This document shows positions 8,269 to 15,997 of a stretch of 64,000 bases of DNA, one piece after another. Numbering within the stretch: the stretch's first letter is position 1; every line of letters starts with the position of its first letter. Under the pieces are notes generated by a model that made no database searches, was not told the DNA's origin, and was given only the letters and a program-made list of their open reading frames with translations. Position numbers and translations under genes: made by a program. This DNA comes from Rhodococcus sp. W8901 (GTDB lineage Bacteria; Actinomycetota; Actinomycetes; Mycobacteriales; Mycobacteriaceae). The stretch spans positions 2,294,001-2,358,000 of the forward strand of contig NZ_CP054690.1 in NCBI RefSeq assembly GCF_013348805.1. The letters are read 5' to 3'.

Positions 8269-10050
8269 ATGAGCCCCTCGACGGGCGCCGCTTCCGTTTC
8301 CCGGAGGGTGATGACAGTGGGCGAGCTGCTGCTGAATCCGCACGACTACGACCCGAAGGACTTCGATCCGAACACGCGCCGACTGCTGCGCGCGACGATC
8401 GACTGGTTCGAGGCCCGGGGCAAACGCCGGCTGCTGCAGGACGACCTGCACGCGATCTGGACCGGGGACTTCCTGGACTTCGCCGGGCGAGAGGGTCTGT
8501 TCGCGACGTTCCTCACCCCGGCCTCCGAGGCGAACGGCGATCCCAACAAGCGGTGGGACGCCGCCCGCAACGCCGCGCTGAGCGAGATTCTCGGGTTCTA
8601 CGGGCTGTCCTACTGGTACCTGTGGCAGGTGACCGTGCTCGGGCTCGGGCCGATCTGGATGAGCGACAACCCGACGGCCCGGCGACGCGCGGCCGAACAG
8701 TTGGATGCCGGCGGGGTCATGGCGTTCGGCCTGTCCGAACGCGAGCACGGCGCCGACGTGTACTCGACCGACATGCTGCTCACCCCCCGTACCGACACGG
8801 CGGACGGCACGGCCGCGTTCCGCGCGAACGGCACCAAGTACTACATCGGCAACGGCAACGTCGCCGGCATGGTGTCGGTGTTCGGGCGCCGCACCGACAT
8901 CGAGGGGGCCGACGGCTACGTCTTCTTCGTCGTCGACAGCCGGCACCTGCACTACCGCCTCATCGACAATGTCGTGCACGGGCAGATGTACGTCAGCACG
9001 TTCGCGCTGCGCGACTACCCGGTGCGGGAGGAGGACATCCTGCACACCGGTGCGGACGCGTTCTCGGCGGCGCTCAACACCGTCAACGTCGGCAAGTTCA
9101 ACCTGTGCACGGCGTCGATCGGGATCTGCGAGCACGCCTTCTTCGAAGCGATCACGCACGCTCACAACAGGGTTCTGTACGGCCGGCGGGTCACCGACTT
9201 TCCGCACGTGCGGGCCAACTTCGTGGACGCCTACACCCGGCTCGTAGCGATGAAGCTGTTCAGCGCCCGCGCGGTCGACTACTTCCGCAGTGCGGGACCG
9301 GAGGATCGCCGGTACCTGCTGTTCAACCCGATGACCAAGGCGAAGGTCACCTCGGAGGGCGAATCGGTGATGGCGTTGCTGCACGACGTCATCGCCGCCA
9401 AGGGCTACGAGAAGGACACCTACTTCCGGGAGGCCGCCGAGCTGATCGGCACGTTGCCCAAACTCGAGGGCACCGTCCACGTCAACGTCGCGCTGATCCT
9501 CAAGTTCATGCCGAACTACCTGTTCAATCCGGCGTCGTATCCCGATGTCGCCACCCGCACCGACCCCACCGACGACGCGTTCTTCTGGGCGCAGGGCCCC
9601 ACCCGGGGCGCGGGCAAGGTCCAGTTCCAGGACTGGACCCGGGTGTTCGACGAGCATGCCGACATCCCCAATGTCGCGCGGTTCCACGAGCAGGCGCTCG
9701 AGCTACGTGAGTTGCTCGCGACGGCCGGGCCGGACGACGCGCAGCGGGAGGACCTGGACTTCCTGCTCACCGTCGGGCATCTGTTCGAGCTGGTCGTCTA
9801 CGGGCAGCTGATCCTCGAGCAGGCCGACATCGTCGGCCTCGACCGTGATCTGCTCGAGCAGATCTTCGACTTCCAGATCCGCGACTTCTCCCGGTATGCC
9901 GTTGCTCTGCACGGCAAGCCGTCGTCGACGGACGCGCAGCAGGAGTGGGCGATCAGCGCGATCCGCAAGCCCGCCGTCGACACCGAGCGGTTCGACCGGG
10001 TGTGGGAGCAGGTCGTGGGGTACGACGGCGCGTACGAGATGCGGCCCTAG
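8269..10050 (+). CDS. Acyl-CoA dehydrogenase / oxidase family protein (FadE-like)
   Basis: FAD-dependent acyl-CoA dehydrogenase superfamily enzyme, about 593 aa, larger than the usual 380-400 aa, with extended N- and C-terminal parts as in acyl-CoA oxidase-like FadE proteins. The middle-domain FAD/substrate motif FGLSEREHGADV is present. It would introduce a 2,3-double bond in an acyl-CoA. Start choice is uncertain: ATG 8269 has GGGGAGAG upstream; GTG 8185 would add 28 residues, and ATG 8311 or GTG 8317 (GGAGG at 8303-8307) would shorten it. It is divergent from the P450 cluster and may act on the CoA ester made there. Its stop codon TAG forms part of the -10 box of the next gene. Confidence 0.85.
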   Translation: MSPSTGAASVSRRVMTVGELLLNPHDYDPKDFDPNTRRLLRATIDWFEARGKRRLLQDDLHAIWTGDFLDFAGREGLFATFLTPASEANGDPNKRWDAARNAALSEILGFYGLSYWYLWQVTVLGLGPIWMSDNPTARRRAAEQLDAGGVMAFGLSEREHGADVYSTDMLLTPRTDTADGTAAFRANGTKYYIGNGNVAGMVSVFGRRTDIEGADGYVFFVVDSRHLHYRLIDNVVHGQMYVSTFALRDYPVREEDILHTGADAFSAALNTVNVGKFNLCTASIGICEHAFFEAITHAHNRVLYGRRVTDFPHVRANFVDAYTRLVAMKLFSARAVDYFRSAGPEDRRYLLFNPMTKAKVTSEGESVMALLHDVIAAKGYEKDTYFREAAELIGTLPKLEGTVHVNVALILKFMPNYLFNPASYPDVATRTDPTDDAFFWAQGPTRGAGKVQFQDWTRVFDEHADIPNVARFHEQALELRELLATAGPDDAQREDLDFLLTVGHLFELVVYGQLILEQADIVGLDRDLLEQIFDFQIRDFSRYAVALHGKPSSTDAQQEWAISAIRKPAVDTERFDRVWEQVVGYDGAYEMRP

Positions 10051-10053
10051 GCT
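10048..10053 (+). promoter_or_regulatory. -10 box TAGGCT, leaderless promoter for the O-methyltransferase
   Basis: TAGGCT ends 6 nt before the ATG at 10060, placing the expected transcription start at or next to the initiation codon. The first three bases are the stop codon of the preceding gene. No convincing -35 is seen. Confidence 0.45.
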
Positions 10054-10059
10054 GACGGC

Positions 10060-10743
10060 ATGACTGACAGCAAGGATGACGCGAATCGGTGGGCCGAGGT
10101 CGATCGCTACCTGGTCGAGACGGTGGTCGGCGCGGACGACGCACTCGACCACGCACTCGCGGCCAACGCGTCGGCGGGGCTGCCGCCGATCGATGTGTCG
10201 CCGACGCAGGGCAAGCTGCTGAACCTGCTGGCGCGCATGGTCGGCGCGACGCGCGTGCTCGAGATCGGCACCCTCGGTGGGTACAGCACCATCTGGCTCG
10301 CCCGTGCGGTAGGGGAGTCCGGGCGGGTGGTCACGCTCGAGTACGAACCCCGGCATGCTGCGGTCGCCCGGGACAACGTGGACCGCGCCGGTGTCGGCGG
10401 CCGGGTCGACATCCGGGTCGGTGCGGCGCTGGACAGCCTGCCGGCCGTCGAGGCCGACGGCATCGCGCCCTTCGACCTGGTGTTCATCGACGCCGACAAG
10501 GTGAACAACTCCAACTATGTGCGGTGGGCGCTGCGGTTGTCGCGGCCCGGCACGGTGATCGTCGTCGACAATGTCGTCCGCGGCGGATCGGTGTCCAACC
10601 CCGACCTCGACGACGAGGCCGTCCGCGCCAGCCGCGAGGTGCTCGACCTGCTGGCGGCCGAACCCCGACTCGATGCCACCGCGCTGCAGACCGTCGGGTC
10701 GAAGGGCTGGGACGGTTTCGCTCTTGCGCTGGTGGTGAATTGA
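10060..10743 (+). CDS. SAM-dependent O-methyltransferase (COMT-like family 3)
   Basis: 227-aa class I methyltransferase. The SAM-binding motif VLEIGTLGGYSTIWLA is at about residues 66-81, the acidic loop is TLEYEP, and the metal/catalytic segment VFIDADK with later VVDNV fits the Mg-dependent catechol-type O-methyltransferase family. The substrate is likely a phenolic or catecholic small molecule and cannot be deduced. Start ATG 10060 has no good Shine-Dalgarno but sits just after a TAGGCT -10 box, consistent with a leaderless transcript. Confidence 0.92.
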   Translation: MTDSKDDANRWAEVDRYLVETVVGADDALDHALAANASAGLPPIDVSPTQGKLLNLLARMVGATRVLEIGTLGGYSTIWLARAVGESGRVVTLEYEPRHAAVARDNVDRAGVGGRVDIRVGAALDSLPAVEADGIAPFDLVFIDADKVNNSNYVRWALRLSRPGTVIVVDNVVRGGSVSNPDLDDEAVRASREVLDLLAAEPRLDATALQTVGSKGWDGFALALVVN

Positions 10744-10768
10744 AACGCGGTCCCCGACGCTGTTCGAG

Positions 10769-10797
10769 CTGACGCGGACGCGTCGTGCACGTATGGT
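10769..10797 (+). promoter_or_regulatory. Promoter upstream of the DUF218 gene
   Basis: CTGACG (10769-10774), 17-bp spacer, TATGGT (10792-10797): a good match to the housekeeping sigma pattern. Expected start of transcription is near 10804, about 43 nt before the ATG at 10847. Confidence 0.5.
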
Positions 10798-10846
10798 GTG
10801 ACGCGCGTGAATCGAACTGACCGTCGAACCTGGGGGACACCGCCGA

Positions 10847-11464
10847 ATGCACAAGCTGAGAACCACTATTGCCGCGGCCGGGCTGGCCGTGCTCCCGCTC
10901 CTCGCGGCTGCCCCGGCACATGCCGCCTCGCTCAACATCCCGGGACTAATCAATCAGGGCATCGACACCCTCGAGTACACCGCCGGGTCCGGGGTCTCCG
11001 ACACCGTTGCCTCGTTGGGCCAGTACGCAGCCGCGCACGCGTATCTCACCGGTGATCCTGCCTCGCGCTACATCGTGGTGCTCGGTGCCCGACTCGACGC
11101 CGACGGGTTGCTGCCGGGGGTTCTCAACGCTCGGTTGGATACCGCGGCCGCGATCGCGCGCCTCCATCCGATGAACAAGGTGATCGTCGCGGGTGGGCCG
11201 ACGCAACCTCTGCCGTACAGCGAATCGCAGGCGATGTTCGCCGGCCTGGTGCTGAGGGGTGTCAATCCCGCGAGCATCATCCTCGAGAACGCCTCGTACT
11301 CGACGGTCGACAACGCGCGCAACACCACCGGAATCCTCTCCGCAAATGGCGCGGACGGAGCCGTCCTCGTCACCTCCGCGTCGCACATCGACCGGGCGCT
11401 CGGGGCGTTCCGATCCGCGTCGGGCCAGTTCCGGTACACGCCCGTGGCCGTTCCCGGTTGGTGA
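10847..11464 (+). CDS. Secreted DUF218 (YdcF/ElyC/SanA-like) protein
   Basis: 205-aa protein with an N-terminal signal peptide (Arg/Lys, hydrophobic stretch, cleavage after about AHA at residue 26). The mature part is a DUF218 domain: VVLGARL, RLDTAAAIARL, VIVAGGP, ESQAMFAGLVLRGV, ILENASYSTVDNARNT. Members such as ElyC and SanA influence cell-envelope or peptidoglycan integrity, but the biochemical activity is not settled. Unlike membrane-anchored homologues this one seems fully exported. The following gene is an M23 peptidase on the same strand, 57 bp downstream, hinting at an envelope function. Confidence 0.82.
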   Translation: MHKLRTTIAAAGLAVLPLLAAAPAHAASLNIPGLINQGIDTLEYTAGSGVSDTVASLGQYAAAHAYLTGDPASRYIVVLGARLDADGLLPGVLNARLDTAAAIARLHPMNKVIVAGGPTQPLPYSESQAMFAGLVLRGVNPASIILENASYSTVDNARNTTGILSANGADGAVLVTSASHIDRALGAFRSASGQFRYTPVAVPGW

Positions 11465-11521
11465 AACCGGATCGTCGCGCCACGGCAGGCTGAGTGGGCG
11501 GCCGCGGCGGGGAGGTAAGGC

Positions 11522-12205
11522 ATGGCGGTTGTGTTGGCTCTGCCGTTCACGGGTCGGTGGCTGGTGCAGAACAGTCCGGCACGGCGAGTGCCCAGCCATG
11601 GTGTCGACGTGTTCGGCCAGCGATACGCGATCGACTTCGTCGGGGTCGACGATCGAGGCAGGACAGCGTCGGCACGTGACTGGCGCACGTTTCTTGCGAC
11701 GGAGCCGCCGTCCCGGTTCTTCGCCTTCGGGCGCCCGATCCTGGCTCCGGTCGACGGTGTGGTCGTTCAGGCGCATGACGGGGAGCCCGATCACCAGGCG
11801 CGCAGATCTCAGTTCGCTCTGATCCCCTATGCGGTGGGGCAGCCGTCCCGCCTGCGGCAAGGTCCGGCCTCGATCGCGGGGAACCACCTGATCATCCAGG
11901 ACCGGCGCAGCGGGATGTTCGTCGCGGTGGTCCACCTGCGGGCAGACACGCTCAGCGTCGCAGTGGGCGACGAGGTGGCGCTGGGGCAACAGATCGCCGA
12001 GTGCGGGAACTCGGGAAACTCGACGCAACCGCACGTGCACGTCCAGGTCATGGACAGCCTCGACCTTGCTGTTGCGCAGGGTGTTCCGATGGAGTTCGGG
12101 AACTATCGCCAATGCAGCCGTGACGGCACGGGCCTGTGCGACGTCGACTCGGGTATCCCCGAGGAAGGCACGATCGTCACCGCACTCGTTCCCGACGGTC
12201 GCTAG
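11522..12205 (+). CDS. M23-family metallopeptidase (LytM-like)
   Basis: 227-aa protein with a LytM/M23 zinc-endopeptidase domain. The zinc ligands are recognisable: SHGVDxxGxRYAID (His, Asp) and the HxH in PHVHVQVMD, with GNHLIIQD and VVHLRADTL between. M23 enzymes cut peptidoglycan cross-bridges or small peptides. There is no signal peptide or membrane segment at the chosen ATG (11522, strong GGGGAGG site), so either export uses another route or the enzyme acts inside the cell. It follows the DUF218 gene directly. Confidence 0.85.
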   Translation: MAVVLALPFTGRWLVQNSPARRVPSHGVDVFGQRYAIDFVGVDDRGRTASARDWRTFLATEPPSRFFAFGRPILAPVDGVVVQAHDGEPDHQARRSQFALIPYAVGQPSRLRQGPASIAGNHLIIQDRRSGMFVAVVHLRADTLSVAVGDEVALGQQIAECGNSGNSTQPHVHVQVMDSLDLAVAQGVPMEFGNYRQCSRDGTGLCDVDSGIPEEGTIVTALVPDGR

Positions 12206-12269
12206 GCGCGGGGGCGGGCGGACCGACCCGAATCGGACTCGCCTCCCGGTGTGGGGCGCCGGCCGGTCG

Positions 12270-12275
12270 TAGCAT
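12270..12275 (+). promoter_or_regulatory. -10 box TAGCAT, leaderless promoter for the response regulator
   Basis: TAGCAT ends 7 nt before the GTG start at 12283, a spacing that would place the mRNA start on the initiation codon. No Shine-Dalgarno precedes the GTG. Confidence 0.4.
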
Positions 12276-12282
12276 CGGGTCC

Positions 12283-12696
12283 GTGGCCAATCCGACCGTC
12301 CGCTCCGATGCCTCCGATCCGCTGCGTGTGCTCGTCTACAGCAGTGACGCCTCGACACGCGAGCAGGTGATGCGAGCCCTCGGTCGGCGCCCGCATCCGG
12401 ACCTTCCGGAGTTGGAGTACGTGGAGGTCGCGACGGCGCCCGTGGTGGTCCGCACGATGGACGCGGGCGGGATCGATCTGGCGATTCTCGACGGCGAGGC
12501 GGCGCCGGCAGGTGGCCTGGGAATCGCCAAGCAGCTCAAGGACGAGCTCGATGTGTGCCCGCCGGTGGTGGTGCTGACCGGACGCGCCGACGATGCCTGG
12601 CTCGCGGACTGGTCGCGGGCGGAGGCTGCGGTGCCGCACCCGATCGACCCCTTCCGCCTGGCAGCGGCCGTTGTTCCGCTGCTGCGGCGGCCGTGA
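12283..12696 (+). CDS. Stand-alone receiver-domain response regulator upstream of nuo
   Basis: 137-aa single-domain CheY-like protein with no output domain. The phospho-acceptor Asp70 (DLAILDG) and Thr99 (VVVLTG) are present. The acidic pocket usually written DD is reduced to YSSD (Asp22), and the invariant Lys of the KP motif is replaced by His119 (VPHPIDP), so phosphorylation signalling is probably altered. It resembles M. tuberculosis Rv3143, which also lies just before nuoA (recalled). Start GTG 12283 is favoured by the leaderless -10 box; an open frame begins at 12136 but overlaps the peptidase gene. Role in nuo expression is inferred from position only. Confidence 0.85.
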   Translation: MANPTVRSDASDPLRVLVYSSDASTREQVMRALGRRPHPDLPELEYVEVATAPVVVRTMDAGGIDLAILDGEAAPAGGLGIAKQLKDELDVCPPVVVLTGRADDAWLADWSRAEAAVPHPIDPFRLAAAVVPLLRRP

Positions 12697-12930
12697 TGTA
12701 ACCGGTTCCGGCTCGATATTGCGCCGGCATCGGAAGACTCGCGGGGTAAAACCGAAGCCAAGGGTGGCGCCTGTCCCGGTAGGCTGAGGCGTAGATCACA
12801 TTCTGCGGGTGGATTCTCCTGATTGCGTGATTGTGCGTCTCTCGTGGCTACCCGCCGCTCGTGGTCTGGGTGCGACCGTCCGGCATCGGGCATGGGCGGC
12901 CAGGCTCGCGACGAGAGGAGCTGAGGCGAC
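12697..12930 (+). promoter_or_regulatory. nuo leader region with TAGGCT box
   Basis: This 234-bp gap carries no credible gene. It has a palindrome-like TAACCGGTT near 12699-12707 and a TAGGCT -10 candidate at 12780-12785, which would give a leader of about 140 nt before nuoA. A strong ribosome-binding site (GAGAGGAGCTGAGG) lies just before the nuoA GTG. This is the likely promoter of the whole nuo operon. Confidence 0.4.
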
Positions 12931-13302
12931 GTGAACGCATACGTGCCGATTCTCGTGCTCGGGGCGATTGCCGCCGCGTTCGCGGTCTTCTCCGTGATCG
13001 TCGCGTCGGTCGTGGGACCCAGGCGGCTCAACCGTGCCAAGCTCGAGCCGTACGAGTGCGGGATCGAGCCAACCCCCGCGGAAGTCGGGCGTGGCCTGGC
13101 CGGACAGCGGATCCCGGTGAAGTACTACCTCACAGCGATGCTGTTCATCATCTTCGACATCGAGATCGTGTTCCTCTACCCGTGGGCCGTCCACTTCGAC
13201 GCGCTCGGTGTGTTCGGTCTGGCCGTGATGGCCGTGTTCGTGTTCAACGTCGCGGTGGCCTACGTGTACGAGTGGCGGCGTGGGGGATTGAGCTGGGACT
13301 AG
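12931..13302 (+). CDS. nuoA: NADH-quinone oxidoreductase subunit A
   Basis: 123-aa membrane subunit of complex I with three transmembrane helices (about residues 5-30, 65-88, 95-115). The conserved loop LEPYECGIEP and the YYLTAMLFIIFDIEIVFLYPWA segment are diagnostic. NuoA contributes to the quinone-binding/proton-channel junction. The GTG start follows GAGGAG. First gene of a 14-subunit operon whose reading frames mostly overlap by 1-8 bases. Confidence 0.97.
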   Translation: MNAYVPILVLGAIAAAFAVFSVIVASVVGPRRLNRAKLEPYECGIEPTPAEVGRGLAGQRIPVKYYLTAMLFIIFDIEIVFLYPWAVHFDALGVFGLAVMAVFVFNVAVAYVYEWRRGGLSWD

Positions 13303-13341
13303 GCGTGTTTCGGGTGACTACCGAGCGGAGGTGAACCGGGT

Positions 13342-13917
13342 ATGGGTCTCGAGGAGAAGCTGCCGAGTGGTTTCGTGCTGAGCACGGTCGAGACCGTTGC
13401 CGGCTACGCGCGCAAGGGCTCGCTGTGGCCTGCCACCTTCGGCCTGGCCTGCTGTGCGATCGAGATGATGGCCACCACGTCCGGCCGGTTCGATATCGCC
13501 CGCTTCGGGATGGAGGCGTTCCGGGCGTCCCCACGCCAGGCCGATCTCATGATCGTCGCCGGCCGGGTCAGTCAGAAGATGGCACCGGTGCTGCGTCAGG
13601 TCTACGACCAGATGGTCGAGCCCAAGTGGGTGCTCGCGATGGGGGTGTGCGCGTCGTCGGGTGGGATGTTCAACAACTACGCGATCGTGCAAGGCGTCGA
13701 CCACGTGGTTCCGGTCGACATCTACCTGCCCGGCTGTCCGCCGCGCCCCGAGATGCTGCTCAATGCGATCCTGATGCTGCACGCCAAGATCCAGGAGATG
13801 CCGCTCGGGGTCAATCGTGAGCAGGCCGTGCGGGCGGCGGAGGAGGCGGCGCTGGCCGCCAGGCCCACGATCGACCTCGGCTTGCCGGGGCACGGCGCGG
13901 GGACGGTGCTGCGATGA
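13342..13917 (+). CDS. nuoB: NADH-quinone oxidoreductase subunit B
   Basis: 191-aa peripheral-arm subunit that binds the terminal [4Fe-4S] cluster N2 and passes electrons to quinone. The cluster motif is visible as [10 protein letters not shown], with further cysteines in [10 protein letters not shown] and [10 protein letters not shown]. Start ATG 13342 has GGAGGTGA upstream. Its ATGA overlap with nuoC shows translational coupling. Confidence 0.97.
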   Translation: MGLEEKLPSGFVLSTVETVAGYARKGSLWPATFGLACCAIEMMATTSGRFDIARFGMEAFRASPRQADLMIVAGRVSQKMAPVLRQVYDQMVEPKWVLAMGVCASSGGMFNNYAIVQGVDHVVPVDIYLPGCPPRPEMLLNAILMLHAKIQEMPLGVNREQAVRAAEEAALAARPTIDLGLPGHGAGTVLR

Positions 13918-14666
13918 CGGACGAGCGTGACCGCGGCCTCGGTGGCCCCGATCCCGAGGCCACCGCCGGTCCGGAGGGGACGGTGCCACCCGAGTCGGTC
14001 GCGGGCGGCGAGATGATCGGTCTCCGGCAGGGCATGTTCGGGGTCGGTGGCACCGGCGACACATCCGGTTACGGTCGACTGGTGCGACCGGTCACGTTGC
14101 CGGGCGGCACAGCTCGTCCCTACGGCGGCTACTTCGACGTTGTCGTCGACACGCTCGCCGCCGCGCTCGACGGCAGCGGCACGCTGTTCGACGACGCCGT
14201 CGAGCGGGTCGTCGTCTTCCGCGGGGAGCTGACCCTGCACGTGCGGCGCGAGTGCCTGCCGACGGTCGCACGGTTGTTGCGCGACGACCCGGACCTGCGG
14301 TTCGAACTGTGCCTGGGGGTCAGCGGGGTGCACTACCCGCAGGACTCCGGGCGGGAACTGCACGCGGTGTACCCGCTGATGTCGATCACCCACGGCCGCC
14401 GGATACGGCTCGAGGTGGCCGTGCCGGACGCCGACCCGCACGTCCCGTCGCTGTACGGGGTGTACCCCACCACGGACTGGCACGAGCGGGAGACCTACGA
14501 CTTCTTCGGCCTGATCTTCGACGGTCACCCGTCGCTCGCCAGGATCGAGATGCCCGACGACTGGGTGGGACACCCACAGCGCAAGGACTACCCCCTCGGC
14601 GGCATTCCCGTCGAGTACAAGGGGGCGAAGATCCCGCCACCGGACGAACGGAGGGCCTACCAGTGA
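13914..14666 (+). CDS. nuoC: NADH-quinone oxidoreductase subunit C
   Basis: 250-aa subunit of the 30-kDa family in the hydrophilic arm of complex I. The core ([58 protein letters not shown]) is fully conserved. The N-terminal 60 residues are a variable, acidic and Gly-rich extension typical of actinobacteria. Starts within the nuoB stop (ATGA) and ends overlapping the nuoD GTG. Confidence 0.97.
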   Translation: MTDERDRGLGGPDPEATAGPEGTVPPESVAGGEMIGLRQGMFGVGGTGDTSGYGRLVRPVTLPGGTARPYGGYFDVVVDTLAAALDGSGTLFDDAVERVVVFRGELTLHVRRECLPTVARLLRDDPDLRFELCLGVSGVHYPQDSGRELHAVYPLMSITHGRRIRLEVAVPDADPHVPSLYGVYPTTDWHERETYDFFGLIFDGHPSLARIEMPDDWVGHPQRKDYPLGGIPVEYKGAKIPPPDERRAYQ

Positions 14667-15997
14667 GCCATCCTCGCGATCCCTTCGCTCGGAACGGTGA
14701 CGGCGACGCGGTGTTCACCGTCGGCGGGCAGGACTGGGACGAGTTCGCGGACGCGGCCACCGCGGCGCACGACGCCGGGGCGGAACGCATCGTCGTGAAC
14801 ATGGGTCCACAGCATCCGTCGACGCACGGGGTGCTGCGGCTGATCCTCGAGATCGAGGGGGAGACGGTCACCGAGGCCCGCTGCGGTGTCGGATACCTGC
14901 ACACGGGGATCGAGAAGAATCTCGAGTACCGCAACTGGACGCAGGGCGTCACGTTCGTCACCCGGATGGACTATCTGTCCCCGTTCTTCAACGAGGTCGC
15001 GTACTGCCTGGGCGTCGAGAAGTTGCTCGACGTCACCGACCAGATCCCCGACCGCGCCACCGTCATCCGTGTCCTGCTCATGGAGCTCAACCGGATCTCG
15101 TCCCATCTCGTCGCGCTCGCGACGGGCGGCATGGAACTGGGCGCGATCACCCCGATGCTGTTCGGCTTCCGGGAACGCGAACTGGTCCTGGACGTGTTCG
15201 AGATGATCACCGGATTGCGCATGAACCACGCGTACATCCGCCCCGGCGGGCTGTCGCAGGACCTTCCCGACGGCGCCGTCGGGAAGGTGCGCGAGCTGCT
15301 CGACCTCATGCCGCGCCGGTTGAAGGACATCGAGGACCTGCTGAGCGCCAATCCGATCTGGAAGGCCCGAACGAAGGGGATCGGCTACCTGGACCTGACG
15401 GGCTGCATGGCTCTCGGTGTCACCGGACCCGTTCTGCGTGCCACCGGCCTGCCGCTGGACGTGCGCCGGTCGGATCCGTACTGCGGCTACGAGACCTACG
15501 AGTTCGACGTCGTCACCGAGTCCGGATCCGACTGTTACAGCCGCTACCTCATCCGTCTGCGCGAGATGGCCGAGTCGCTGAAGATCGTCGAACAGTGCCT
15601 CGATCGCCTGCGCCCGGGACCGGTCATGTTGGCGGACAAGAAGATTGCCTGGCCCGCCGACCTGGCCGTCGGCGCCGACGGGCTCGGGAACTCGCTCGAA
15701 CACATCCGGCGGATCATGGGCACCTCGATGGAGGAACTGATCCACCACTTCAAGCTGGTCACCGAGGGATTCCGGGTACCTCCCGGCCAGGTGTACATCG
15801 CGGTGGAGTCGCCGCGCGGCGAGCTGGGCGTGCACATGGTCAGCGACGGTGGAACCCGGCCCTTCCGGGTGCACTACCGGGATCCGTCGTTCACCAATCT
15901 GCAGGCCGTCTCTGCGATGTGCGAGGGAGGCATGGTGGCCGACGTGATCGCGTCCGTCGCCAGCATCGATCCCGTCATGGGGGGAGTGGACCGATGA
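14663..15997 (+). CDS. nuoD: NADH-quinone oxidoreductase subunit D
   Basis: 444-aa 49-kDa-family subunit that forms, with NuoB, the quinone-reduction site. Signatures: [15 protein letters not shown] near residue 51, YLHTGIEKN, and the C-terminal [15 protein letters not shown] and [11 protein letters not shown] at 14663 overlaps the nuoC stop (GTGA); upstream reading in this frame runs across nuoC and is not part of the protein. Ends in an ATGA overlap with nuoE. Confidence 0.97.
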   Translation: MSHPRDPFARNGDGDAVFTVGGQDWDEFADAATAAHDAGAERIVVNMGPQHPSTHGVLRLILEIEGETVTEARCGVGYLHTGIEKNLEYRNWTQGVTFVTRMDYLSPFFNEVAYCLGVEKLLDVTDQIPDRATVIRVLLMELNRISSHLVALATGGMELGAITPMLFGFRERELVLDVFEMITGLRMNHAYIRPGGLSQDLPDGAVGKVRELLDLMPRRLKDIEDLLSANPIWKARTKGIGYLDLTGCMALGVTGPVLRATGLPLDVRRSDPYCGYETYEFDVVTESGSDCYSRYLIRLREMAESLKIVEQCLDRLRPGPVMLADKKIAWPADLAVGADGLGNSLEHIRRIMGTSMEELIHHFKLVTEGFRVPPGQVYIAVESPRGELGVHMVSDGGTRPFRVHYRDPSFTNLQAVSAMCEGGMVADVIASVASIDPVMGGVDR

